The translations under genes were made by a program, and so were the position numbers. The notes under the pieces were generated by a model that was not told the origin of the DNA, searched no databases, and saw nothing but the letters and a program-made list of their open reading frames with translations. From an uncultured Planctomycetaceae bacterium (GTDB taxonomy: Bacteria > Planctomycetota > Planctomycetia > Pirellulales > Pirellulaceae), in assembly GCA_903863885.1 (NCBI GenBank), contig CAIPEB010000279.1:1-32264 (forward strand): a DNA stretch of 32,264 nucleotides, in the 5' to 3' direction. Below are positions 1 through 6,390 of the stretch, in pieces (the stretch's first letter is position 1; each line of letters opens with the position of its first letter).

Positions 1-494
1 AGCTTTTGAATGACCTCGGCGGAGGGCTGGCCGGCCACAAGGACCCGATAGACTTTGGTCACTCCGTAGCGCGGATGCGTCAGATGATTCGCAAGTTCGC
101 CGTCATTAGTGACAAGTATCAGTCCTTCACTGGACCGATCCAACCTCCCGACGGCAAAGACGCGTTCATCGGTCTGAACCAGATCAATGACCCGCGGGCG
201 ACCGCTCGGATCATGGTTAGTGGTTACAACGCCGGCCGGCTTGTTCACGAGAAAGTAGACTCGCCGCGAAATACGAACCGGCGTGCCATCCACCCGGATC
301 TGCTGAGTGGCCGGATCAACGCGAGTCCCCAGCTGATCCGCGACGCGTCCGTCCACTTCGACGCGACCGGTCACAATCAGTTCCTCGCACTCGCGACGGC
401 TTCCCAGGCCGGCTGCCGCGAGTATCTTCTGCAGCCGTTCGCCTGGCTCGGATGCGGCGTCGGGCCCCGCTTCGGTTGTCTTGCGTTTTGCCAT
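1..494 (-). CDS. rluB: S4-domain 23S rRNA pseudouridine synthase, RluB/RsuA family (3' end outside window)
   Basis: Converts uridine to pseudouridine in ribosomal RNA. The first 164 codons are present and the frame is still open at base 1, so the gene is cut by the window edge and is not truncated in itself. After a short Lys/Glu-rich leader (residues 1-18), residues about 19-80 form an S4 RNA-binding domain beginning [19 protein letters not shown]. The catalytic domain then begins with [12 protein letters not shown] and reaches the family motif [19 protein letters not shown], whose Asp (in GRLD) is the expected catalytic nucleophile. The ATG at 494 follows a GGGGGGA ribosome-binding site. 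RluB and RsuA differ in target (23S or 16S); the S4 segment looks more RluB-like, but the distinction is not secure. The upstream neighbour is a divergent lipoprotein gene. Confidence 0.9.
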   Translation of the reverse strand, partial: MAKRKTTEAGPDAASEPGERLQKILAAAGLGSRRECEELIVTGRVEVDGRVADQLGTRVDPATQQIRVDGTPVRISRRVYFLVNKPAGVVTTNHDPSGRPRVIDLVQTDERVFAVGRLDRSSEGLILVTNDGELANHLTHPRYGVTKVYRVLVAGQPSAEVIQK

Positions 495-864
495 CGGAGT
501 CCCCCCGCTTGCGAAGTGCCAGAATTCGTCCGGACGTCATGATAGCGGCATCTCGTGCTACAGCCCAGCGGCGGCACAGGCCGCACTGGACTTGCCGCCT
601 GGGAGAACCGACAGATCCGAGCCAATCAGCACAGATCATCAGCACGCACGCGACAGCTTTCCTGAGCAGCAAACCCGATCGGCAAACCGGCCGTGTCACC
701 TCAAGTGCCAGGACCGCATTCGACGATTTTGCAGATTAGGAAGCTAGCGTGGGGTGACCCAATTCGGCTTGGACGGCGCCAGGCTTAGGGTCTATAATCC
801 CCTGCCCGGAATGGACTCCAGTCACGGACGACTCCGCCGGTCGGCCCAGGATGAGGCAAGCGAC
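495..864. other. Divergent intergenic region without a gene
   Basis: These 370 bases separate the divergent pseudouridine synthase and lipoprotein genes. Short open frames occur on both strands, but none has a ribosome-binding site with recognisable protein sequence. The only signal I can support is the sigma70-like promoter at 769-798, annotated separately. Confidence 0.6.
769..798 (+). promoter_or_regulatory. Sigma70-type promoter for the small lipoprotein gene
   Basis: TTGGAC at 769-774 and a consensus TATAAT at 793-798 are separated by 18 bases. Transcription would start near 805, leaving a leader of about 60 bases before the GTG start at 865. The -10 box is perfect; the -35 box keeps only the TTG core. 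Confidence 0.55.
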
Positions 865-1113
865 GTGAGCCGAACGATTTTATTCTGTTGCGTTTCTCTT
901 TTGGCAATCTCGTGCGGTTGCTCCCGCTCCCGCCCGCTGCTTGCGCCTCCCGGCCCCATTCGTCAGCAGCAGTACGGCGCATCCATCCACGACCCGTACA
1001 CAGACAACGAGTTGGGTCCTGCTGTCGTCGGGGGTCGCCCTCGCGATTTCATGGAGCCGCTCGCCGAGCCCGTGCGAAGCCGCCCGCTGCGGAACAATTC
1101 GAACGGCCAGTAG
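865..1113 (+). CDS. Small lipoprotein / secreted protein of a planctomycete type
   Basis: An 82-residue protein. The GTG at 865 is chosen because AGG at 854-856 lies 8 bases upstream and because it puts a signal sequence at the N terminus: hydrophobic residues about 4-16 followed by S-C-G-C, where C17 or C19 would be the lipidated cysteine. The mature part is short, with no membrane segment or known domain. It carries the motif HDPYTDNELGP followed by VVGGRPRDF, then a PEPVRxR-like end. I recall similar short exported proteins from planctomycete genomes, but no function is known to me. It probably sits in the inner leaflet of the outer membrane or on the cytoplasmic membrane. The gene is convergent with manA, with only 19 bases between the stops. 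Confidence 0.65.
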   Translation: MSRTILFCCVSLLAISCGCSRSRPLLAPPGPIRQQQYGASIHDPYTDNELGPAVVGGRPRDFMEPLAEPVRSRPLRNNSNGQ

Positions 1114-1132
1114 CGGTCGCCCGGATAGAAAC

Positions 1133-2104
1133 TCAGGGCAGGCAGATATCCAGCACCACCGAGCGCTCGGTAGTCTCCAGCGTCCACGGCCCGCCGTCCG
1201 ACGGAAGCAGTACCGTTTCGCCCTTGTTCAGCGGCCGGCCCGACGGATCGCGATCCAACCGGGCGGAGCCTTGCAGCACCGCAACAAAGTGGAATCGCTG
1301 GTCGCCGCCGATGCGGATGGAGTTGGAGAATTCGCATCGGTGCATGACGAATTTGTCACAGGAAACAAGGCAGGTTCGGCCTTCGTCGACAGTTTCGCCC
1401 GTCTGCTGCGGCTCGATCGGACCGAGGCGGAAATTGGTGACAGCCAGCCCCTGCTCGACATGCAATGGCCGGGGCTTTCCATCGCTGCCCGTACGATTCC
1501 AATCAAACAGCCGAAACGTGACGTTGCTGGACTGTTGAATTTCGGCCACGACAAGCCCTTCCCCCAGCGCGTGCACCGTTCCTGCCGGGATGAAGATGCA
1601 ATCGCCTTCGCGCGGCGCGATCCGGTGCAGACATGCGTCGCCGCATCCGCTCTGCAGAGCCTCACGAAAGCTCTCGGGACTGACTTCGGGCCGCAGCCCG
1701 GCATACATCACACTGCCCGGGTCGGCGTGAAGCACGACCCACGCTTCCGTCTTGCCCAGGTCGGGCGGCTGGAGTTTCGCGGCCTGAGCATCATCGGGAT
1801 GAACCTGCACGGACAGCGTCTTGTTCGCGTCCAGGAATTTGAACAGCAGCGGAAATCGTGAAAGACCCGCGTGCCGGCCGAGCAGCGGTCCCGCGTGGCG
1901 GGCCATAACTTCCGCCAGTGTCGCTCCCTGCAACGGCCCGCAAGCCACAATGCTCTGATCCGCCTCGTGATCCACGATTTCCCAACTCTCGGCATAGTCG
2001 GGTTCGTCCCCGACCGGCTTGTTCAGCAGTGTCTTCAGACGTCGGCCACCCCAGAGAAAACGGCGAAAAATGGGGGTAAAACGCAGCGGTCCCGGATTCA
2101 GCAC
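1133..2104 (-). CDS. manA: Mannose-6-phosphate isomerase, type I
   Basis: Interconverts fructose-6-phosphate and mannose-6-phosphate in the cytoplasm, using one zinc ion, and feeds GDP-mannose and surface polysaccharide synthesis. The 323-residue protein shows the cupin zinc ligands of the family: Q100 and H102 in SVQVHPDD, E120 in GKTEAWVVL and H178 in AGTVHALG. The N-terminal FxRFLWGG segment (residues 15-20) is also typical. The GTG at 2104 is chosen over an upstream ATG because AAAGGAG lies 8 bases before it and family similarity begins immediately after it (LNPGPLRFTPIFRRFLWGG). The 323-residue length is nearer the compact bacterial ManA group than the 390-residue enterobacterial enzyme. 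The gene is divergent from tatC across a structured spacer. Confidence 0.92.
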   Translation of the reverse strand: MLNPGPLRFTPIFRRFLWGGRRLKTLLNKPVGDEPDYAESWEIVDHEADQSIVACGPLQGATLAEVMARHAGPLLGRHAGLSRFPLLFKFLDANKTLSVQVHPDDAQAAKLQPPDLGKTEAWVVLHADPGSVMYAGLRPEVSPESFREALQSGCGDACLHRIAPREGDCIFIPAGTVHALGEGLVVAEIQQSSNVTFRLFDWNRTGSDGKPRPLHVEQGLAVTNFRLGPIEPQQTGETVDEGRTCLVSCDKFVMHRCEFSNSIRIGGDQRFHFVAVLQGSARLDRDPSGRPLNKGETVLLPSDGGPWTLETTERSVVLDICLP

Positions 2105-2129
2105 GGCTGGAACTCCTTTGCCTCGAACA

Positions 2130-2158
2130 TTGCCACGTCGGCAGGCTGATGCTATGAT
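2130..2158 (+). promoter_or_regulatory. Sigma70-type promoter reading toward tatC
   Basis: TTGCCA at 2130-2135 (5 of 6 consensus) and TATGAT at 2153-2158 (5 of 6) are separated by exactly 17 bases. The predicted transcription start is near 2165, three bases before the first hairpin of the tatC leader. The promoter lies just upstream of the oppositely oriented manA start, so both genes share this control region. Confidence 0.6.
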
Positions 2159-2164
2159 GGCTTC

Positions 2165-2363
2165 AACGTCGGGACTGGTTCCCGACATCTCCCGCTGGTA
2201 CGGCAGCTTCCTACCGTACGTTCTGTGCTCGGCGTTAGGCCGAGCGACTGCCGTACGCCACGACCGGACAGGGCGGCATGAATCATGCCGCGGCGACCGG
2301 TTCGTGGTGGCACACGCGGTGCATCACCGACCCACCTGAGCGATTCTCTACGGGAGACGAGCA
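2165..2363 (+). promoter_or_regulatory. Structured tatC leader: five hairpins and a sequestrable ribosome-binding site
   Basis: From the predicted transcription start to the tatC ATG, the RNA can form: H1 2168-2174/2180-2186 (7 bp); H2 2198-2203/2214-2219 (6 bp); H3 2227-2233/2239-2245 (7 bp); H4 2273-2280/2284-2291 (8 bp); and H5 2306-2313/2319-2328 (8 bp with a 2-nt bulge). A 9-bp pairing of 2198-2206 with 2248-2256 competes with H2. The linker TCTCCCG at 2188-2194 is an exact complement of CGGGAGA at 2351-2357, which contains the tatC ribosome-binding site. That pairing would close H2-H5 into a multi-arm junction and block translation. I do not recognise a known riboswitch class. It could instead be a small RNA ending before tatC. 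Confidence 0.5.
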
Positions 2364-3380
2364 ATGTCCAAGCCCACCGAAGAAGATCTCTTTGCCAATT
2401 CGACGATGACGTTCGGAGAACACATCGAAGAACTGCGTATCTGTTTGTTTCGCGCTGTGGTGGGATTGGTCATCGGCATCCTCCTCGGTCTGTTTGTGGC
2501 TGATCGCGTGGTGAACTGGATCCAGAAGCCGCTGACCGACGCGCTGAAAGAGCATTACTCGATTTCGGCCGCCAAAGAGATGAAGATCCGGAACCCAGGA
2601 AAGCAGCCGAAGGACTTCGAGTCGATCGCCCGGGAAAAAGGGCTGCTCGTGGAGGATTTCTACATCGAGCAATCGGAACTGGCCCGGCTGTTTCCGGAGG
2701 CGGCGGCAGCAAAGGCTGCGACAGCGGACAGCAAGGAAAGCGGCGATCTTTCGGAACTCGGCATGAGACAGGTCCGACTCTGGCGCCCCGCACGAGAACG
2801 AATCACGGCCCTCAGCCCGCAAGAGGGATTCATGATCTGGATGAAGGCGGCGGTCGTCAGCGGGACGCTGATTGCGTCGCCCTACATGTTCTATCAACTC
2901 TGGCTGTTTGTCGCCGCCGGCCTGTTTCCGCACGAGAAGAAATTCGTGCACATATTCCTGCCCTTCAGCATCGGCCTGTTCATCGCCGGAGCCGGATTGG
3001 CCTTCTTCTTTGCATTCGGGCCCGTACTTAAGTTTCTGTTCAGCTTCAACCGCATGATGAACATCGATCCCGACCTGCGCATCAGCGAAGTCATTTCGTT
3101 CGTCCTGGTCCTCCCCCTGGGATTCGGGATCGCTTTTCAATTGCCGCTGGTCATGCTCTTTCTTAACCGCGTGGGCATTTTGTCGGTGCCAGCCTATCTG
3201 GAGAAATGGCGGATTGCGATTCTCGCCATTTTCGTCATCTCGATGGTGCTCACCCCGGCCGACCCGATCAGTATGCTGCTGATGGCCGTGCCGCTTACCG
3301 GCCTTTACTTCCTTGGCGTCGGCCTGTGCAAGTGGTTGCCAAGGAATAAGAACCCGTTCGCTGAAAGCTACGATCTGTAG
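2364..3380 (+). CDS. tatC: Sec-independent (twin-arginine) translocase subunit TatC with enlarged first periplasmic loop
   Basis: Polytopic receptor of the twin-arginine pathway, which recognises RR signal peptides and nucleates the export pore with TatA/TatB. The 338-residue protein starts with the cytoplasmic motif MTFGEHIEELR (residues 15-25). Six membrane segments follow at about 26-46, 157-184, 194-220, 243-267, 281-297 and 301-322. The conserved GLFPHEKK after TM2 and LTPAD between TM5 and TM6 are present. The usual first periplasmic loop is expanded to about 110 residues (47-156), with a charged, Ala-rich section, making the protein some 80 residues longer than the 258-residue E. coli TatC. 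GGGAG at 2352-2356 is the ribosome-binding site. No tatA or tatB lies beside it. Expression may be controlled by the structured leader. Confidence 0.95.
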   Translation: MSKPTEEDLFANSTMTFGEHIEELRICLFRAVVGLVIGILLGLFVADRVVNWIQKPLTDALKEHYSISAAKEMKIRNPGKQPKDFESIAREKGLLVEDFYIEQSELARLFPEAAAAKAATADSKESGDLSELGMRQVRLWRPARERITALSPQEGFMIWMKAAVVSGTLIASPYMFYQLWLFVAAGLFPHEKKFVHIFLPFSIGLFIAGAGLAFFFAFGPVLKFLFSFNRMMNIDPDLRISEVISFVLVLPLGFGIAFQLPLVMLFLNRVGILSVPAYLEKWRIAILAIFVISMVLTPADPISMLLMAVPLTGLYFLGVGLCKWLPRNKNPFAESYDL

Positions 3381-3455
3381 AAAGCCCGCGGTCCTTGGCA
3401 GGCCGACATGCGGCCGAACATGGACATACCGAGAACGCACCGAGCGCATCGGGCG

Positions 3456-3481
3456 GTCGCAGATGCAGATCTTTCTGCGAC
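3456..3481. terminator. Hairpin between convergent tatC and glnB
   Basis: GTCGCAGA at 3456-3463 pairs perfectly with TCTGCGAC at 3474-3481 around a 10-base loop. It lies 75 bases after the tatC stop and 28 bases after the glnB stop on the opposite strand, so it could end transcription both ways. There is no clear T run on the plus strand. A smaller GGCCG/CGGCC hairpin occurs at 3401-3415. Confidence 0.45.
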
Positions 3482-3509
3482 GGAAGACTCACGGAAATCC
3501 GGCGAAAGA

Positions 3510-3857
3510 TCAAATCGCGTCGGAACCGCGTTCACCCGTGCGAATGCGGATGCAGTCTTCCATGGGAATCACGAAGATCTTTCCGTCGCCGAGCGAGCCT
3601 TTTTCGCCTGTTCGCCCACCTTTGAGAATGGCATTGATCGTAGGTTCGACAAAATTGTCGTTCACCGCGATCTGCAATTGGACTTTTCGGAGCAGGTTTA
3701 CCGTGAACTCGTGGCCGCGATAGACCTCCGTCTGACCCTTTTGCCTTCCGAACCCCTGACAGTCCATCACGGTGAGACGGAAGACTTCCACCTCGGTCAG
3801 GGCCGCTTTCACATCCTCCAGTTTGTCCGGCTTGATAATCGCAATGATCAGCTTCAT
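3510..3857 (-). CDS. glnB: Nitrogen regulatory protein P-II with Phe at position 51
   Basis: Small trimeric sensor that binds ATP/ADP and 2-oxoglutarate and controls nitrogen assimilation targets by T-loop contact. The 115 residues align almost gap-free with GlnB: MKLIIAIIKPDKLEDVK at the start, GFGRQKGQTEVYRG at 35-48 with Q39 (2-oxoglutarate/Mg site) conserved, GDGKIFV in the B loop and IRIRTGE at the end. The T loop keeps Y46, but the uridylylated Tyr51 of proteobacterial P-II is Phe51 (RGHEF). A 3-residue insertion (EKGS region) precedes GDGKIF. No amtB or glnA lies next to it and no sigma54 promoter was seen. GGAGAG upstream of the ATG at 3857 is a reasonable ribosome-binding site. Confidence 0.95.
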   Translation of the reverse strand: MKLIIAIIKPDKLEDVKAALTEVEVFRLTVMDCQGFGRQKGQTEVYRGHEFTVNLLRKVQLQIAVNDNFVEPTINAILKGGRTGEKGSLGDGKIFVIPMEDCIRIRTGERGSDAI

Positions 3858-4554
3858 CCGTCGTGGCTCTCCGAGTCTTTCGGGCTCCGGTAAACTCCAA
3901 ACCCGCGAACAGAAATGAGTTCAGGAGAATCAGAGCCTTGGCGTTGTCAGCCCCCGGCCAACAACTGCCTGGCGGCAGTAAGGTGTTCCGAGTCTAGCCC
4001 GCCAAACATCGAGGAACAAGCCCGAAGCCCGATGCGGGCAAAACAAAAACCCCCGGCCTGGACCAGCGAGGCGGACGCCAGTCCAAGCCTAAGGGGTCTC
4101 CTTCTGGCCCACGCAAGAGCCATGTGGTCAACCGCTGGCACGGATCAACGCACTTCAAAACATGCCGGAGAGATTGAGCGACGAACAAACACCCTCCCAG
4201 ATCAGGGGCTCCCAAGTCGCCGGCAACGACGTGAAAGCCGGTCTCTGAAGCGTGCGATGCGGGGGGGAAACATCTGACCCGTGCCACATCTTGTCCTCCC
4301 CACTTAGCAACGAATGTGCCAGACCCGACCGCATGTTCCCCCAGAACAATATCATCCACCGCAAATACTTGTTTTTCTTGGGCTTAGAACAGACCCAACC
4401 ACATTTAGGCGGAGCAATCCCCTTCGACCCGCTGCTCAATCCGCAGGCACGCTGCGACGCGCCGGCGTGCAGAGCGAACTGGACGTTGACCTCCCGACCC
4501 AGGGCGTAAAGGCGGATGCCGGCAATCGGTAATCGCAATCGCTCCAGCCCTCAG

Positions 4555-4573
4555 ACTCCGGACTCCAAACTCC
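4555..4573 (+). repeat. Short ACTCC repeat with 7-base period
   Basis: ACTCC occurs at 4555-4559, 4562-4566 and 4569-4573, each followed by two variable bases. A degenerate continuation (GACC, TCTCC) runs to about 4585. It is too short to be a minisatellite but matches the heptad style of simple repeats in bacterial spacers. Confidence 0.5.
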
Positions 4574-4778
4574 AGACCAGTCTCCAGCGCTCCGCACAGG
4601 CGACATAACCGTAAAACTCCGCCAAGAATCGCGTTGAATCACCCTGCAAACGCGGCATTTCCCGCATCTTCAGATAAACCGGAACCAAACGGGCAACCGA
4701 TGAGCCTCAAAGAAGCCCGAGGAGCAGGCGGCTCTCTGGCAAAGCTGCGGAATCGGATGTCTGCAGCGCAAACAGTAC

Positions 4779-4894
4779 TGACCAGGAGCTCAGTTGGCAG
4801 AGCGTCTCGCCTGCGGGACGAAGAGAGGTTTGCGGAACAAAGTCCAGACTGCTTCGCGATCAGGCGGCTAGAGCGAGCAGAGAGCCCGACTGAG
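4779..4894 (+). promoter_or_regulatory. tRNA-like, pairing-rich leader element upstream of the porin
   Basis: A segment 33-148 bases before the porin ATG. GAGCTCAGTTGGCAGAGC (4787-4803, with its preceding base) is identical to a bacterial tRNA D arm. GAGGTT followed by GCGG and AGTCC at 4826-4845 recalls the variable loop and T arm, but the anticodon stem-loop and acceptor stem are not tRNA-like. The RNA has other possible helices: CTCAGTTGG 4789-4797 with CCGACTGAG 4886-4894 (9 bp, one G-U), and CGTCTC/GGGACG hairpin 4803-4820 whose loop GCCTG (4809-4813) is complementary to CAGGC at 4861-4865, a possible pseudoknot. It may be a tRNA relic or a regulatory RNA. It does not match the conserved cores of RNase P, SRP or cobalamin RNAs. 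Confidence 0.3.
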
Positions 4895-4926
4895 GAAAGC
4901 CAGGAAAACAAGGGAGTGTCACCGCC

Positions 4927-6291
4927 ATGAAACGAACCGTATTGAGTCTGGTCTTCCTGACCGGACTTGGAATTATCGCGCCCGCTTACGCGCAGTCTTC
5001 GACGAATCAGCAACCCACCCGAGTTTCTCTCAGCGATTACTCAACCAGCAGTACGGCGTCGGCCGAGGCCTCTGCAAGCGAGGAACCGCGAGAATCCCAG
5101 GCGGCACCCGAATCCGAGCCGAGGCCTGAGTACGCCCCCAGGGAGGTGGAAGCGGAAATCCCGGAAACCGAAGAGGCGGCCGATGACGAGGCGTGGCACC
5201 TGCTTCCCCAGGACGGTGCGATTCGAGTGTACGGCTGGGTGGATGCCGGCGTAACGGCGAACTCAGGAAATCCCGTCAGCCGCTACAACGGTCCGGTATC
5301 GTTCAACGATCGCAACGAACTTCAAATGAACCAGTTGTACGCGGTCATCGAGAAGCCGCTCTCCGAGGAAGAGGGCCGCTGGAACTTCGCCGGTCGCGTG
5401 GACGTGTTGTTCGGCTCGGACTACATCTTCACTCAGGCCGCCGGACTGGAATTGCGCGATGATTACTCCCCGAAATGGAACAGCGGGCCGCTGTACGGCC
5501 TGGCGATGCCGCAGTTGTACGGCGAAATGGCTTACGACAAACTCAACATCCGGCTCGGACACTTCTACACAATTATCGGTTACGAAGTCGTGACGGCTCC
5601 GGACAACTTCTTCACCTCGCATGCCTACACGATGCAATATGGCGAACCGTTCACCCACACGGGCGGTCGGGCTTCCTATGCAATGACCGATGAATTGTCA
5701 TTGACGGGCGGCCTGGTCAATGGCTGGGACAAATGGGATGCCGTGACCAATCGGGCGGCGTTTCTCGGCGGCGTGAACTTCACTCCCGACCACGAACTCT
5801 ACACGGTGGCATTCTCTTTGATCACGGGCGAGGAAGACGGTGCCCTCCCGCCAATCCTGGGCAACCGCACGGTCTACAGCCTTGTCGTCAGCCTCAATCT
5901 GACCGAAAAGCTGCAGTACGTGATCGAGCATGACAACGGCTGGCAGGCCAATGGACTGGGCACGGACGAAACCACGCGGTGGTACGGCCTCAACCAGTAC
6001 CTGCTCTATACGCTCAACGATAACTGGAAGGCCGGCATTCGCGGCGAGTGGTTCAAAGACGCCGACGGCACGCGAGTGACCGGCGTCCGCGCGACGAACC
6101 CGTACAAAGGCGGATCGGCCGGCGACTTCTACGAAATCAGCCTCGGCCTGAACTGGACTCGGTTCAGCAATGTCACCGTCCGCCCCGAAGTCCGCTGGGA
6201 CTGGTTCAATGGCGAAGGCACGATGCCATACGACGACAACACGAAGAACTCGCAGTTCCTGGCGAATTGCGACTTCATCGTGTCCTGGTGA
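4927..6291 (+). CDS. Outer-membrane beta-barrel protein (OmpL-like / BBP2-type porin)
   Basis: A 454-residue exported protein. Residues 1-22 are a Sec signal peptide ending AYA-Q. Residues 23-95 are a low-complexity Ser/Ala/Glu/Pro-rich acidic linker. From RVYGWVDAGVTANSG (about residue 98) onward the protein is a series of alternating aromatic/polar beta strands typical of a barrel, with recurring short strands such as LNIRLGHFYTIIGYE and LSLTGGLVNGWD. The chain ends in an aromatic residue (FIVSW), the usual signal for outer-membrane insertion. The pattern fits the putative beta-barrel porin-2 family; substrate is unknown. GGGAG at 4912-4916 lies 10 bases before the ATG. The element at 4779-4894 sits in its leader, and a strong hairpin follows the gene. 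Confidence 0.85.
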   Translation: MKRTVLSLVFLTGLGIIAPAYAQSSTNQQPTRVSLSDYSTSSTASAEASASEEPRESQAAPESEPRPEYAPREVEAEIPETEEAADDEAWHLLPQDGAIRVYGWVDAGVTANSGNPVSRYNGPVSFNDRNELQMNQLYAVIEKPLSEEEGRWNFAGRVDVLFGSDYIFTQAAGLELRDDYSPKWNSGPLYGLAMPQLYGEMAYDKLNIRLGHFYTIIGYEVVTAPDNFFTSHAYTMQYGEPFTHTGGRASYAMTDELSLTGGLVNGWDKWDAVTNRAAFLGGVNFTPDHELYTVAFSLITGEEDGALPPILGNRTVYSLVVSLNLTEKLQYVIEHDNGWQANGLGTDETTRWYGLNQYLLYTLNDNWKAGIRGEWFKDADGTRVTGVRATNPYKGGSAGDFYEISLGLNWTRFSNVTVRPEVRWDWFNGEGTMPYDDNTKNSQFLANCDFIVSW

Positions 6292-6305
6292 CCCGAATAC
6301 CGACG

Positions 6306-6338
6306 CGGTCGGGGCCGCCAACCGGGCGGCCCCGATCG
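6306..6338. terminator. Strong bidirectional hairpin between porin and ftsY
   Basis: CGGGGCCGCC at 6310-6319 pairs perfectly with GGCGGCCCCG at 6325-6334 across a 5-base loop. The stem extends outward by four further pairs including one G-U. It lies 15 bases after the porin stop and about 50 bases after the ftsY stop on the other strand. It lacks a T tract, so termination could depend on Rho. Confidence 0.6.
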
Positions 6339-6390
6339 TGGATCGGTCGGCCTCGCGCAGGACGCAACCTTCCAGCGAACGCCTGCGGCT

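Larger units (their letters stand above)
3858..4926. other. Gene-free region of about 1 kb between glnB and the porin
   Basis: I find no convincing coding sequence on either strand; open frames are short, lack ribosome-binding sites and have no familiar protein sequence. The middle part (about 4100-4640) looks less GC-rich than neighbouring genes and contains homopolymer tracts. Identified content: a 6-bp hairpin at 3964-3979 upstream of glnB (ACTGCC, loop TGGC, GGCAGT), a short ACTCC heptad repeat at 4555-4573, and the pairing-rich porin leader at 4779-4894. Confidence 0.6.

Noticed and set aside
1-494. Truncated or broken pseudouridine synthase gene
   Set aside because: The frame is open to the first base with family sequence throughout, so the window edge, not a mutation, ends it.
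2283-3449. A 388-codon open frame on the minus strand
   Set aside because: Antisense to tatC; the tatC frame has six membrane segments and family motifs.
3858-3990. Sigma54 promoter for the P-II gene
   Set aside because: No GG-N10-GC pattern resembling TGGCAC-N5-TTGC was found upstream of the start.
4779-4852. A functional tRNA
   Set aside because: Only the D arm is canonical; the anticodon loop has no valid 7-base geometry and the acceptor ends do not pair.
4789-4926. RNase P RNA, SRP RNA or cobalamin riboswitch before the porin
   Set aside because: Short look-alikes (GGAAAGCCAGG, AAAGTCC) are present, but the conserved cores of these RNAs are missing in the right order.
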